Shown piece by piece: positions 1-7,992 of a stretch of 64,000 bases of DNA (its first letter is position 1; every line of letters starts with the position of its first letter). The DNA comes from Cryptosporangium minutisporangium (lineage in GTDB: Bacteria; Actinomycetota; Actinomycetes; Mycobacteriales; Cryptosporangiaceae). The translations under genes and the position numbers were made by a program. The stretch spans positions 1-64,000 of the forward strand of contig NZ_BAAAYN010000007.1 in NCBI RefSeq assembly GCF_039536245.1, given 5' to 3'. The notes below the pieces were generated by a model. The model ran no database searches, was not told the origin of the DNA, and saw nothing but the letters and a program-made list of their open reading frames with translations.

Positions 1-1
1 C

Positions 2-289
2 GGGTACAGCGTCCACTCCAACGAGGCGGTTCCGGCCGGTCAGGTCTGGCTCTACGGCGTGCCGGACGACCAGACCTCGGCGTCCTACCTCTCCCGGTCC
101 TACTACCTGGCGTGGAACCAGTGGCCGCAGGTCAAGCTGGCGGTCACCTACTGCGGCTACAAGACGCCGTCGGACAGCATCGGGCACCAGTACGGCTACC
201 GGATCATGGAGGCGGACGGCACCGCGAAGCCGCAGCTCGCCGCGCTCGCCAGCATCCGCCAGGCGTTCGGGTCGCTGCAGACGCTCTGA
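2..289 (+). CDS. C-terminal fragment of a putative secreted glycosidase-like protein
   Basis: The reading frame is open from the left edge to a TGA at 287-289, so only the last 95 residues are present. The segment is rich in Trp and Tyr (for example AWNQWPQVKLAVTYCGYK) and ends in a helix-like tail with AKPQLAALASIRQAF. This resembles the end of the TIM-barrel domain of secreted glycoside hydrolases, where a final loop with Trp/Tyr is followed by a closing helix, but no catalytic motif lies in the visible part. The first in-frame ATG inside the window would give only 76 residues and is not credible as a start. Family assignment is tentative. A strong hairpin follows directly. Confidence 0.5.
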   Translation, partial: GYSVHSNEAVPAGQVWLYGVPDDQTSASYLSRSYYLAWNQWPQVKLAVTYCGYKTPSDSIGHQYGYRIMEADGTAKPQLAALASIRQAFGSLQTL

Positions 290-297
290 CCTTCCCG

Positions 298-335
298 GCG
301 ACGGCCGGCCACCGGATCCGGTGACCGGCCGTCGC
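298..335 (+). terminator. Hairpin terminator after the left-edge gene
   Basis: Perfect 11-bp inverted repeat GCGACGGCCGG (298-308) with CCGGCCGTCGC (325-335). A second palindrome, CACCGGATCCGGTG, sits in the loop. It lies 9 nt after the stop of the left gene and before the convergent gene ending at 363, so it may serve both strands. No T-run is obvious, as is usual in high-GC actinobacteria. Confidence 0.75.
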
Positions 336-362
336 TGCGTCCAGCGCGTGCGGCGATCCGCT

Positions 363-662
363 TTACTCGGAAGCGGGAACGTCCGTGAAGTGCTCGACGT
401 GGGGCGGGCCGGAGAAGAACGGGCCGATCGCCGCGCGCCACCGGCCGAACCGGTCCGTCGCCCGGAAGTTCTGCTCGTGGGCTTCGACCGAGTCCCACTC
501 CACCAGGAGGACGAAGCGGCTAGGGGTCTCGATGCCCTGCGTCATCCGAATCGAGCGGCATCCTTCCACCCCGATCAGCTCGGTGACCGCGGTGCGGTAC
601 GCGGCGGCGAACTCGGCCTCCTGGCCGGGCGTGACATCGATGAGCGCGACTTCCAGAACCAT
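363..662 (-). CDS. Antibiotic biosynthesis monooxygenase (ABM) domain protein
   Basis: A 99-residue protein starting MVLEVALIDVTPGQEAEF. It has the pattern of the ABM dimeric alpha/beta-barrel fold: a first strand ending in a turn, GQEAEFAAAYRTA helix, GCRSIRM strand, then FVLLVEWDSVEAHEQNFR, and a C-terminal FFSGPPHVEHF strand. Family members are cofactor-free monooxygenases or heme/quinone-handling proteins, and the substrate cannot be read from sequence. A longer in-frame start at 890 would add 76 residues without ABM similarity. I chose the internal ATG at 660-662 because the fold begins exactly there and the length is typical. It stands alone between a terminator and the TerC riboswitch. 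Confidence 0.75.
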   Translation of the reverse strand: MVLEVALIDVTPGQEAEFAAAYRTAVTELIGVEGCRSIRMTQGIETPSRFVLLVEWDSVEAHEQNFRATDRFGRWRAAIGPFFSGPPHVEHFTDVPASE

Positions 663-929
663 GCTGCGGAGCTTGCCAGCCGAGCGGAGGTCGCGGGGCG
701 CGGGGGGTCGGCACCGGATCGCCCCGATCCGCAAATCTTTCAGTGCGCATCCGGCGAACCGCACGTACGATGCAAGCAAGTCGCACGCTGCAAGAGCCAC
801 GGGAAGGCACGGGGTCCGACCGTCTTGATCGAATCGGGACGAAGTCGGGATGAATACCGCTTCACCAGGTGAGGGATCGCTGACACTCACCGGCCCTGGC
901 TGGCCGTGCGCGCGGGTGCCCCTTACTAT
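663..929. other. Intergenic stretch upstream of the TerC riboswitch
   Basis: No gene with coding character is visible. The segment must contain the promoter of the 363-662 gene on the minus strand and that of the riboswitch transcript on the plus strand. TACTAT near 924-929 is a plausible -10 element for the latter. No repeat or terminator is evident. Confidence 0.4.
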
Positions 930-1045
930 TAGGTTCCGACGAGGGGAGTAGCCCCACGGTCCACCCGGTCAATACGGCGAGCGCAGCAGTACCGCGCAGA
1001 CCCCGGGCACCGGCTCGCTTCGGCGGGTAGCGAGACCTCGGACAC
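930..1045 (+). ncRNA. yybP-ykoY (Mn2+-sensing) riboswitch
   Basis: The two conserved loop signatures of the yybP-ykoY class are present and correctly ordered. GGGGAGTAGC is at 943-952 and GCGAGACC is at 1030-1037. The closing stem P1 can form between TCCGA (935-939) and TCGGA (1038-1042). The element ends about 30 nt before the ATG of a TerC-family gene at 1074. TerC/Alx-type exporters are among the classical genes controlled by this Mn2+ riboswitch. The purine-rich GGGGG before the ATG suggests control of translation initiation, because no obvious intrinsic terminator lies between aptamer and gene; that part is inference. Confidence 0.85.
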
Positions 1046-1073
1046 GTTCCGCTGCGCGTGATCCGGGGGCACT

Positions 1074-2081
1074 ATGTCCGTTTCGTTGTGGGTTTGGGCC
1101 GCTACCATCGGTGGGTTGGCCATACTCGTCGCCATCGACATCTGGCATGCGCGGCGTCCCCACCACGTCGGATTCCGCGAGGCGACCACCTGGTCGGTCA
1201 TCTACATCGTCGCGTCGATCCTCTTCGGCATCGGAGTGATGATCTTCGCCGGTGCCGAGCCCGGAACCGAGTTCTTCGCCGGCTGGCTGATCGAGAAGAG
1301 CTTGTCCGTCGACAACCTCTTCGTCTTCGCAGTGATCCTCTCGACGTTCGGGGTGCCCGACAAGCACCAGCAAAAGGTGCTGCTCATCGGCATCTTGGGT
1401 GCGCTGGTCATGCGGGCGATCTTCATCGCCGTCGGTGCCGCGGCCATCCACCGCTTCGCGTTCACGTTCGTCGTGTTCGGTGCGTTCCTGATCTACACCG
1501 CGGTCAAGCTCGTCCGCTCGCACGGTGCGCAGCCGGACGTCGGGAACAGCCGTGCGGTCCGGATGCTGCGACGGTTCGTTCCGGTCACCACCGAGTTCCC
1601 GGAGAACAGCGCGCTGACCGTGAAGGAGAACGGCAAGCGCCTGGCGACCCCGCTGCTGATCGTGGTCGCCACGATCCTCTCGGTCGACCTGGTGTTCGCG
1701 CTCGACTCGATCCCCGCCGTGTTCGGCGTCACCGAGAGCGCCTACATCGTCTTCACCGCGAACGCGTTCGCGCTGCTGGGCCTTCGGGCCCTCTACTTCC
1801 TCCTGATCGGGCTCCTCGACCGTCTGGTGCACCTGCACTACGGCCTCGCGGTCGTGCTGGCCTTCATCGGCGTGAAGCTGATCCTCCACTACGCCCACTC
1901 GGTGTGGCCGTCGGTGCCTGACATCCCGACGTCGGTCTCCCTGGCGGTTGTCGTCGTCGTGCTGGCCATCACCACGTTCACCAGCCTCCGGTCCACTCGT
2001 AAGGCCACGCACGCGGTCGAGGGAGTCGAGTCCGGGGCGGCCGCGGGAGGCCGCAAAGCCGGAGCCGCCGATCATGGATAG
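1074..2081 (+). CDS. TerC family integral membrane protein (first copy)
   Basis: 335 residues with about nine hydrophobic segments. The TerC hallmark is present: an acidic residue in each of several membrane helices, including VAIDIWHARRPH near residue 20, SLSVDNLFVFAVI near 80 and SVDLVFALDSIPAVFGVT near 205-222. The family includes the E. coli pH/Mn2+-responsive exporter Alx and tellurite-resistance TerC. Metal export at the plasma membrane, most likely Mn2+, is the best-supported role because the gene sits directly behind a yybP-ykoY riboswitch. The Ile/Val-rich C-terminus ends in a short cytosolic tail. A paralogue follows 136 nt downstream on the same strand. Confidence 0.9.
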   Translation: MSVSLWVWAATIGGLAILVAIDIWHARRPHHVGFREATTWSVIYIVASILFGIGVMIFAGAEPGTEFFAGWLIEKSLSVDNLFVFAVILSTFGVPDKHQQKVLLIGILGALVMRAIFIAVGAAAIHRFAFTFVVFGAFLIYTAVKLVRSHGAQPDVGNSRAVRMLRRFVPVTTEFPENSALTVKENGKRLATPLLIVVATILSVDLVFALDSIPAVFGVTESAYIVFTANAFALLGLRALYFLLIGLLDRLVHLHYGLAVVLAFIGVKLILHYAHSVWPSVPDIPTSVSLAVVVVVLAITTFTSLRSTRKATHAVEGVESGAAAGGRKAGAADHG

Positions 2082-2217
2082 TCGACGGTTTTCCCCACAC
2101 TTAGCGACGAACTTGTCGCACCATGTAAGACCTGGTCCGCGGTTCGGGTATGAGCAACACACACGCTCCTGCGCCGGCGACGGAGCGGGGCACACCAGTC
2201 GTAGAGAGGCCTGACCG

Positions 2218-3216
2218 GTGGATGTTCCTGCCTGGGTGCAGTGGAGCGTGCTCGGCGCGCTCATCGTCCTGTTGGCGTTCGACGTCTGGGTGATCGGCCG
2301 TCGACCGCACGAGCCGTCGATCCGGGAGAGCACCAGAGGTGTTCTCTTCTTCATCGGACTCGCGCTGGCGTTCGGCGTCGGCGTGTACTTCCTGGCCGGT
2401 GGCCGGTACGCCGGCGAGTTCTACGCCGGCTGGCTGACCGAGTACAGCCTGTCCGTAGACAACCTGTTCGTGTTCCTCGTGATCATGAGCAGATTCAAGG
2501 TGCCACGGGTCTACCAGCAGAAGGTGCTGCTGATCGGCATCGTGCTCGCGCTGGTGCTGCGCGGCATCTTCATCGCCGCCGGCGCCGCCGCGATCGAGCG
2601 CTTCATCTGGGTGTTCTTCCTGTTCGGCGCGTTCCTCCTCTACACCGCGTGGAACCTCGCGTTCCATCACGAAGAGGAGGAGGAGTTCAAGGAGAACGTG
2701 CTCATCCGCTGGTCGCGGCGGGTGCTGCCGATCTCCAAGGACTTCGGGGACGGCAAGCTGCGGACCGTCGTCGACGGCAAGCGCATCTGGACGCCGATGG
2801 TCGTCGTCCTGATCGCGATCGGGACGACCGACCTGCTGTTCGCGTTCGACTCGATCCCGGCCATCTTCGGCCTCACCCGGGAGCCGTTCCTCATCTTCAC
2901 CGCGAACGTCTTCGCGCTGATGGGGCTCCGGCAGCTGTACTTCCTGCTCGGCGGGCTGCTCGACCGGCTGGTTTACCTCTCGATCGGGCTGGCGTTCATC
3001 CTCGGCTTCATCGGCGTGAAGCTGATCATGGAGGCACTGCACGAGAACTCGCTGCCGTTCATCAACGGCGGCCACCACGTCGAATGGGTGCCGGCAGTGC
3101 CGATCTGGCTGTCGCTCGTAGTCATCATCGGCACGCTCGTGGTCACGACGATCGCCAGCCTCTGGAAGTCCAGCCGCACCGCCCCCGAGCGCGAGCTCAC
3201 CTCGACGAAGTCCTGA
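2218..3216 (+). CDS. TerC family integral membrane protein (second copy)
   Basis: 332 residues, GTG start at 2218 with GAGAGG about 10 nt upstream. It is a clear paralogue of the preceding TerC gene, with matching motifs: FDVWVIGRRPHEPS, SLSVDNLFVFLVI and TDLLFAFDSIPAIFGLT. It carries an acidic insertion (HHEEEEEFKE near residue 150) in a cytosolic loop that the first copy lacks. No aptamer signature lies in the 136-nt gap, so this copy depends on read-through from the riboswitch transcript or on its own promoter. GGGTAT at 2147-2152 resembles a stress-sigma -10 element, but this is weak. It ends 12 nt before the stop of the convergent PucR gene. Confidence 0.9.
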   Translation: MDVPAWVQWSVLGALIVLLAFDVWVIGRRPHEPSIRESTRGVLFFIGLALAFGVGVYFLAGGRYAGEFYAGWLTEYSLSVDNLFVFLVIMSRFKVPRVYQQKVLLIGIVLALVLRGIFIAAGAAAIERFIWVFFLFGAFLLYTAWNLAFHHEEEEEFKENVLIRWSRRVLPISKDFGDGKLRTVVDGKRIWTPMVVVLIAIGTTDLLFAFDSIPAIFGLTREPFLIFTANVFALMGLRQLYFLLGGLLDRLVYLSIGLAFILGFIGVKLIMEALHENSLPFINGGHHVEWVPAVPIWLSLVVIIGTLVVTTIASLWKSSRTAPERELTSTKS

Positions 3217-3228
3217 CGACAGCGCCGC

Positions 3229-4770
3229 TCACCTGGCTGCGAGCAACGTCGCGGCCAGGAGGGCGGGGTAGAACTGCGGGTCGGCGGGGGAGTGGCCGAG
3301 CAGCGTCTCGATCCGCTCCAGGCGCTGGTACAGCGACTGCCGCCGGAGATGGAGCGCCGCCGCGGTCCGGGTGACGCTGGCACCGTGCCGGAGGTACAGC
3401 TCCAGCGTGCGCACCAACTCGGTGCGGTGCCGGGCGTCCCAGGCGACGAGCGGGCCGATCGTCCGGTCGACGAACGCGTCGAGCCGGCCCGGGTCGGCGT
3501 GGCGGCTGAGTTCCAGTTCGAGTGCGAGCGTCCGTGCCGACACCACCACCGGCCGGCTGCCGGGCCGGGTGGCGCCGCGACCGGTGCGGGCCAGGGCGAG
3601 GGCCAGCGCGGCCCGCGCTTGCTCGAGGGAGGACGCCCAACCCGCTGTGCCCGCGGCGTCCACCGCGTAGCCGAGCGCCACCGTGATCTGCGGCGCTCCG
3701 GACCGGCGTCCGGTCTCGTCGAACGCCGCTTCCGCCGCGCCGACCGGGTCGCCGGAGTCCGGGGTGACCACCAGTGCCAGCACCGATTCCCGGACTCGCG
3801 CCCGGAGAGCGGACGTCCCGAGCAGCCGCGCCGCCTGGTCGATCAGCGTCACCGCAGGCCGGGTCTCCGGTGCGTCGACCGCGACGCCGACGAGACGCCG
3901 TCCCGGCGGCGGGCGGAAGCCGGCGAGCCCGGTACGGACCGCGGCCTCCGCCGGTGCCGGACCGCCACCGGCGACCAGGTCGGCCAGGAGCGCGGCGGCG
4001 TGCCGCTCCCGATCCGTCGGTGGGTCGCCGGTGCGGAGGATCTCCACCGCGAGAGCGGTCGCCGTCCGCTCGACGGTCGACGCCAGGTCCTCCGGGGCCA
4101 GCGGGGAGCCGACTCCGGCCACCAGCCGTCCCCAGACCCGGCCGTGGACGATGACCTCCGCGTCCGCCACGGCGTCGTCCACCGTGGTCCACGCCGCGTG
4201 ATCGTCCGGTACGCCGTAGGACGCCACGAGCGCCCCGCTCGCCGTGGTCAGGACGACCGGGGCTCCGGTGACGTCCGCGGCGGTCCGCAGCAGGCCGGCG
4301 ACGCCTGCCCCGGCGATCAGCGCTTCGTTCAGCGCCCGGGTCACCCGGTCGCCGAGACGGAGTCGCCGCGCCCCCTCGTCGACGATTGCGGTGTTCGCGG
4401 CCTCACACATCCTGATGAACGGCACGACGGCGCGCAGCACCACGAGCGGTAGCCCGCATCGCTCGGCCTCGTCGACGAGCTCGGCCGGGACGTCCGGAAA
4501 GCTGCGCCCGAGCTCGACGGCGAGCCCGCTCACGCCCCGGTCGGCCAGCTCGCGGACGTAGTGACGGCGGGCGCCCGCGTCGCTGCCGGCCAGGCCGAGG
4601 CCGGTGGTGAGCAGCAGTTCGCCGCCGGACAGCAGCGGGCCGATCTCGTAAATCTCGCTCGAGTGCACCCACCGCACCGGGCGGTCGAGCGCGCGTTTCC
4701 CGGCCAGCACCTCCGGTCGGGCGTCGCGGACCACGTCGAACGCGAGCAGTTCGGCGAGGGTCAGCGCCAT
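3229..4770 (-). CDS. PucR family transcriptional regulator
   Basis: 513 residues with the three-part PucR layout. The N-terminal PucR domain spans about residues 5-125 (LAELLAFDVV, LLSGGELLLTTGLGL, GVSGLAVELG). A central GGDEF-like region lies near 270-410. A C-terminal PucR-type helix-turn-helix (TLELYLRHGASVTRTAAALHLRRQSLYQRLERIE) spans about 450-490. PucR proteins in Bacillus and actinobacteria control purine or other nitrogen-compound catabolism and usually sense a pathway metabolite. This gene is divergent from the cytosine deaminase/oxygenase/permease set starting 97 nt away, which makes that set its probable target. Confidence 0.9.
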   Translation of the reverse strand: MALTLAELLAFDVVRDARPEVLAGKRALDRPVRWVHSSEIYEIGPLLSGGELLLTTGLGLAGSDAGARRHYVRELADRGVSGLAVELGRSFPDVPAELVDEAERCGLPLVVLRAVVPFIRMCEAANTAIVDEGARRLRLGDRVTRALNEALIAGAGVAGLLRTAADVTGAPVVLTTASGALVASYGVPDDHAAWTTVDDAVADAEVIVHGRVWGRLVAGVGSPLAPEDLASTVERTATALAVEILRTGDPPTDRERHAAALLADLVAGGGPAPAEAAVRTGLAGFRPPPGRRLVGVAVDAPETRPAVTLIDQAARLLGTSALRARVRESVLALVVTPDSGDPVGAAEAAFDETGRRSGAPQITVALGYAVDAAGTAGWASSLEQARAALALALARTGRGATRPGSRPVVVSARTLALELELSRHADPGRLDAFVDRTIGPLVAWDARHRTELVRTLELYLRHGASVTRTAAALHLRRQSLYQRLERIETLLGHSPADPQFYPALLAATLLAAR

Positions 4771-4867
4771 CGCGGCCGCCTCCCCGTCAATTCGTCCACC
4801 TGGAGCCCGCCCAGTATGGACGCGCTGTCAGTTGTCCACGGCGGCGGCCGGGCGCAAAGTGTGGGGC

Positions 4868-5356
4868 ATGACGATCCAGACCGTGCTCGACCCGGCCGCG
4901 CTGCTCGCGGTCGCGGTCGAGGAGGCCAGGGCCGGGTTGGCGGAGGGCGGCGTCCCGATCGGCGCGGCGCTGTTCGCCACCGACGGCACGCTGCTCGGCC
5001 GGGGGCACAACCGCCGCGTGCAGGACGGCGATCCGTCGCTGCACGCGGAGACCGCCGCGTTCCGGAACGCCGGACGGCGACCCGGCTACCGCGACACGAT
5101 CATGGTCACCACGCTCTCGCCGTGCTGGTACTGCTCCGGGCTGGTCCGCCAGTTCGGGATCGGCCACGTGGTGATCGGCGAGGCGACCACGTTCTCGGGC
5201 GGGCACGACTGGCTGGCCGAGAACGGCGTCGGCGTCACCCTGCTCTCCGACGCCGAGTGCATCACCCTGATGACCGACTTCATCCGGGACCGCCCGGAGC
5301 TGTGGGCCGAGGACATCGGCGTGGATCCCGACGACGTCACCGGAGGTCGGGGATGA
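4868..5356 (+). CDS. Cytosine deaminase, yeast Fcy1 type (nucleoside deaminase fold)
   Basis: 162 residues. The zinc site of the cytidine-deaminase superfamily is intact: His59-Ala-Glu61 (LHAETAAF) and Cys86-x-x-Cys89 (TLSPCWYCSG). The C-terminus, FIRDRPELWAEDIGVDP, closely follows the C-terminus of yeast cytosine deaminase, which distinguishes it from tRNA adenosine and guanine deaminases. The expected reaction is cytosine to uracil plus ammonia, in the cytoplasm. I chose the ATG at 4868; an in-frame ATG at 4832 would add 12 residues without homology. Its stop overlaps the next start (ATGA), and a cytosine-type permease follows, supporting a pyrimidine-base substrate. 5-methylcytosine is a possible alternative. 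Confidence 0.85.
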   Translation: MTIQTVLDPAALLAVAVEEARAGLAEGGVPIGAALFATDGTLLGRGHNRRVQDGDPSLHAETAAFRNAGRRPGYRDTIMVTTLSPCWYCSGLVRQFGIGHVVIGEATTFSGGHDWLAENGVGVTLLSDAECITLMTDFIRDRPELWAEDIGVDPDDVTGGRG

Positions 5357-6321
5357 CAACGGTTCCGGTTCCTTCCATCGATCTCCGTCCCTGGTTCGCC
5401 GACGACGACGACGCCGCGCGCGCCGCCGTCGCCGCACAGGTGGACGCCGCCCTCCAGCGGTCGGGGTTCATGCTGGTCACCGGCCACGGGGTCGCGCCGG
5501 AGCTGCGGGCGGCGACCCGGGCGGCGGCCCGCGCGTTCTTCGCGCTCCCGACCGAGGTGAAGCAGCAGTACGCCGCGACGGTCGGCGGCCGGGGTTGGCT
5601 CCCGACCGGCGTCGAGGCGAACGGGTACGCCGAGGGCACCGAGACGCCGCCCGACCTCAAGGAGACGTTCGCGATCGGCGCCGACGAGCCGGTCGGCGAT
5701 CCGGCGGCGGACGACGTCTGGTTCCTGCCGAACGTCTGGCCGCCCGAGGTTCCCGCGCTGCAGGACACCCTGACCGAGTACCGGGCCGCCATGCGGACGC
5801 TCGCCGACCAGCTGCTCGAACTCTGCGCCGCCGCCCTCGGCTTGCCGACGACGTTCTTCGTGCCCACCACCGACCACCCGACCTGGACGCTGAACATCAA
5901 CTGGTACCCGCCGATGGGTGTCGTCGGCGAGCCGGAGGAGGGCCAGTACCGGATCGGCCCGCACACCGACTTCGGCACGCTGACGCTGCTGGACCGCGAG
6001 TACGGCAGCGGTGGGCTGCAGGTGTTCACCGCGGACGACGAGTGGGTGGACGCCCCCTACGACCCGGACGCGTTCACGATCAACGTCGGCGACCTGCTCG
6101 CTCGCTGGACCGGAGATCGGTGGCTGTCGGCGCGGCACCGGGTGTTGCCGCCGCAGGCCGACGCGCCGGACGAGGACCTCGTCTCGCTCGTGTACTTCTA
6201 CGAGGCCAACCACGACGCGGTCGTGGAGACCCTGGAGCCCCCGATCGGCCGTGCCGCGCACCCGCCGGTGGTGTGCGGCGACTTCATCCGCGAGCGCCTA
6301 GACGCGATCTCGATCGGCTGA
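5353..6321 (+). CDS. 2-oxoglutarate/Fe(II) oxygenase, isopenicillin N synthase family
   Basis: 322 residues, starting in the ATGA overlap with the deaminase. The N-terminal DIOX_N domain occupies about 5-120 and the double-stranded beta-helix about 170-285. The iron triad is visible as His204-x-Asp206 (GPHTDFGTL) and His262 (SARHRV). The Arg of the usual Arg-x-Ser motif that binds the 2-oxoglutarate carboxylate is replaced: the position reads Leu276-Val277-Ser278. Fungal thymine 7-hydroxylase belongs to the same family. Given the cytosine deaminase and NCS1 permease neighbours, oxidation of a pyrimidine base is a reasonable guess, not a demonstrated role. Confidence 0.82.
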   Translation: MTTVPVPSIDLRPWFADDDDAARAAVAAQVDAALQRSGFMLVTGHGVAPELRAATRAAARAFFALPTEVKQQYAATVGGRGWLPTGVEANGYAEGTETPPDLKETFAIGADEPVGDPAADDVWFLPNVWPPEVPALQDTLTEYRAAMRTLADQLLELCAAALGLPTTFFVPTTDHPTWTLNINWYPPMGVVGEPEEGQYRIGPHTDFGTLTLLDREYGSGGLQVFTADDEWVDAPYDPDAFTINVGDLLARWTGDRWLSARHRVLPPQADAPDEDLVSLVYFYEANHDAVVETLEPPIGRAAHPPVVCGDFIRERLDAISIG

Positions 6322-6421
6322 CCCCGAGCGCTCTATCGGCTGAGCCCGAGTGATTTGACGCAGCACGGCGGCCGCACCCGCCGTCAACCCCTGGCGCCTA
6401 CCGGCTGTGAGAGGACGACAG

Positions 6422-7849
6422 ATGGCTGTGGCCGAAGAAGCGGGCGTCGAGCCGCTGCGGGAGGGCAGTTACGGCACCAAATTGGTCGCCGTCGAACCCG
6501 GCGGGATCGAGAAGATCCCACTCGCCGACCGGCACGGCCGGCCGCTCAACCTGTTCTGGACCTGGGCGTCGCCGAACCTGGAGTTCGCGACGATCTACCT
6601 CGGGGTGCTGTCCACGCTGGTGTTCGGCCTGACGTTCTGGCAGGCCGTACTGGCGATCGTGCTGGGCAACGCGCTCTCTTCGATCGCGCACGGCGTGCTC
6701 TCGGCGCGTGGCCCTCTCCACGGCGTGCCGGAGATGGTGTTGTCCCGCGGAGCGTTCGGCTTCTGGGGCAACCTGCTGCCGGCCGGGTTCCTCTCGGTGA
6801 CGGCCGGTGTCGGGTGGTTCGCGGTCAACAGCGTGAGCGCGACGTTCGCGCTCAACTCGCTGACCGACCTACCGAAGTGGCTCTGCCTGGTGATCGTCGT
6901 GAGCGCGCAGGTCGTCATCGCGTTCCTCGGCCACAACTTCGTGCACTCGTTCGAGCGCTGGGCCTTTCCGGCGCTGGCGGTGATCTTCGTGATCGGCGCC
7001 GTCGTCGTGCTGAGCAAATCGAACCCCGGCGCGCCGGCCGGAGAGGGCAGCCCGGGGGTGGGAGCGGTCGGCGGCTTCCTGCTGACGCTCGCCGCGGTGT
7101 TCGGCTACGCGTCCGGCTGGAACCCGTACGCCGCGGACTACACCCGGTACCTGCCGCCGGACACCAACCGGCGTGCGGTGGGGATCTGGGCCGGTGCTGG
7201 GCTCTTCGTCGCCTGCACGAGCTTGCAGATCGTCGGCGCGGCGTCGGTCACGATCGGGCCGCCGAGCTCGGACAACCCGACGACAGCGTTCGTCGACACG
7301 ATGCCGACCGTGCTCGCCAACCTGACACTGCTCGCGATCGTCGTCGGGGGCATCTGCGCGAACGTGCTGAACATCTACTCGGGGTCGATGTCGTTCCTGA
7401 CCATGGGCGTGCGGCTGCCCGCGCACCTACGTCGGGCGTTGGTCGCGGCGACGTTCGGCATCGTCGGATTCGTCGTGGCGTACTTCGGGCTGGAGGACGC
7501 CGGACACAAGTACGAGGACTTCCTGCTGGTGATCGGGTACTGGATCGCGCCGTGGCTGGGCGTCGCGCTGGTCGACCTGTGGCTGCGCCGCGGTGACACC
7601 GACGGATCGGCGATCGCGCCGGTGCTCTACGACAAGCGGTACACGAACTGGGCCGGGCCGATCGCGATGGTGGTCGGGCTCGTGGTGTCGATCGGGCTCT
7701 TCGCCAACCAGGCCAAGTACACCGGGCCGGTGGCGGAGTCGAACCCGGCACTCGGCGACGTGACGCCGATCGTCGGGCTGGTGCTCGCGGCGATCGTCTA
7801 CTACGCGATCCGGGTCGCCGCACTCCGCCGTACGCCGGTCTCCGCCTGA
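6422..7849 (+). CDS. NCS1 family nucleobase permease (cytosine/purine permease, CodB-like)
   Basis: 475 residues with about 12 membrane segments. NCS1 features include GTKLVAVEPGGIEKIPLADR at the N-terminus, the Asn-rich turn in WTWASPNLEF, and GYASGWNPYAADYTRYLPP in the region of helix 6. The family imports cytosine, purines, allantoin or hydantoins with H+ or Na+. The ATG at 6422 has GAGAGG 7 nt upstream; an in-frame GTG at 6407 lies over this ribosome-binding site and is less likely. With the deaminase and oxygenase upstream it completes an uptake-and-catabolism unit facing the PucR regulator. A strong terminator follows. Confidence 0.88.
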   Translation: MAVAEEAGVEPLREGSYGTKLVAVEPGGIEKIPLADRHGRPLNLFWTWASPNLEFATIYLGVLSTLVFGLTFWQAVLAIVLGNALSSIAHGVLSARGPLHGVPEMVLSRGAFGFWGNLLPAGFLSVTAGVGWFAVNSVSATFALNSLTDLPKWLCLVIVVSAQVVIAFLGHNFVHSFERWAFPALAVIFVIGAVVVLSKSNPGAPAGEGSPGVGAVGGFLLTLAAVFGYASGWNPYAADYTRYLPPDTNRRAVGIWAGAGLFVACTSLQIVGAASVTIGPPSSDNPTTAFVDTMPTVLANLTLLAIVVGGICANVLNIYSGSMSFLTMGVRLPAHLRRALVAATFGIVGFVVAYFGLEDAGHKYEDFLLVIGYWIAPWLGVALVDLWLRRGDTDGSAIAPVLYDKRYTNWAGPIAMVVGLVVSIGLFANQAKYTGPVAESNPALGDVTPIVGLVLAAIVYYAIRVAALRRTPVSA

Positions 7850-7866
7850 CGTTCGCGTTGTCCGTC

Positions 7867-7896
7867 CGAGGGCCCCTTCCGCGGGAGGGGCCCTCG
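7867..7896 (+). terminator. Terminator of the pyrimidine-base unit
   Basis: Perfect 11-bp stem CGAGGGCCCCT (7867-7877) with AGGGGCCCTCG (7886-7896) and an 8-nt loop, 17 nt after the permease stop codon. Confidence 0.85.
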
Positions 7897-7992
7897 CGGT
7901 GTCCGGCTCGGCGAGATACCCCCGCAAATCGGGACACCGATAACTTTTGGTACATATGCTGTCACGGACTGCGAGCTTGGCGGGGGGCTGGC

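Noticed and set aside
2124-2152. Stress sigma factor promoter before the second TerC gene (GTAA-N17-GGGTAT)
   Set aside because: The -10 fits but the -35 is poor and the spacing long; mentioned in the gene entry only.
969-2354. Long minus-strand frame across the TerC riboswitch and TerC-1
   Set aside because: The product is low-complexity, highly charged Asp/Arg/Glu sequence and is the shadow of a clear membrane protein gene and an RNA element.
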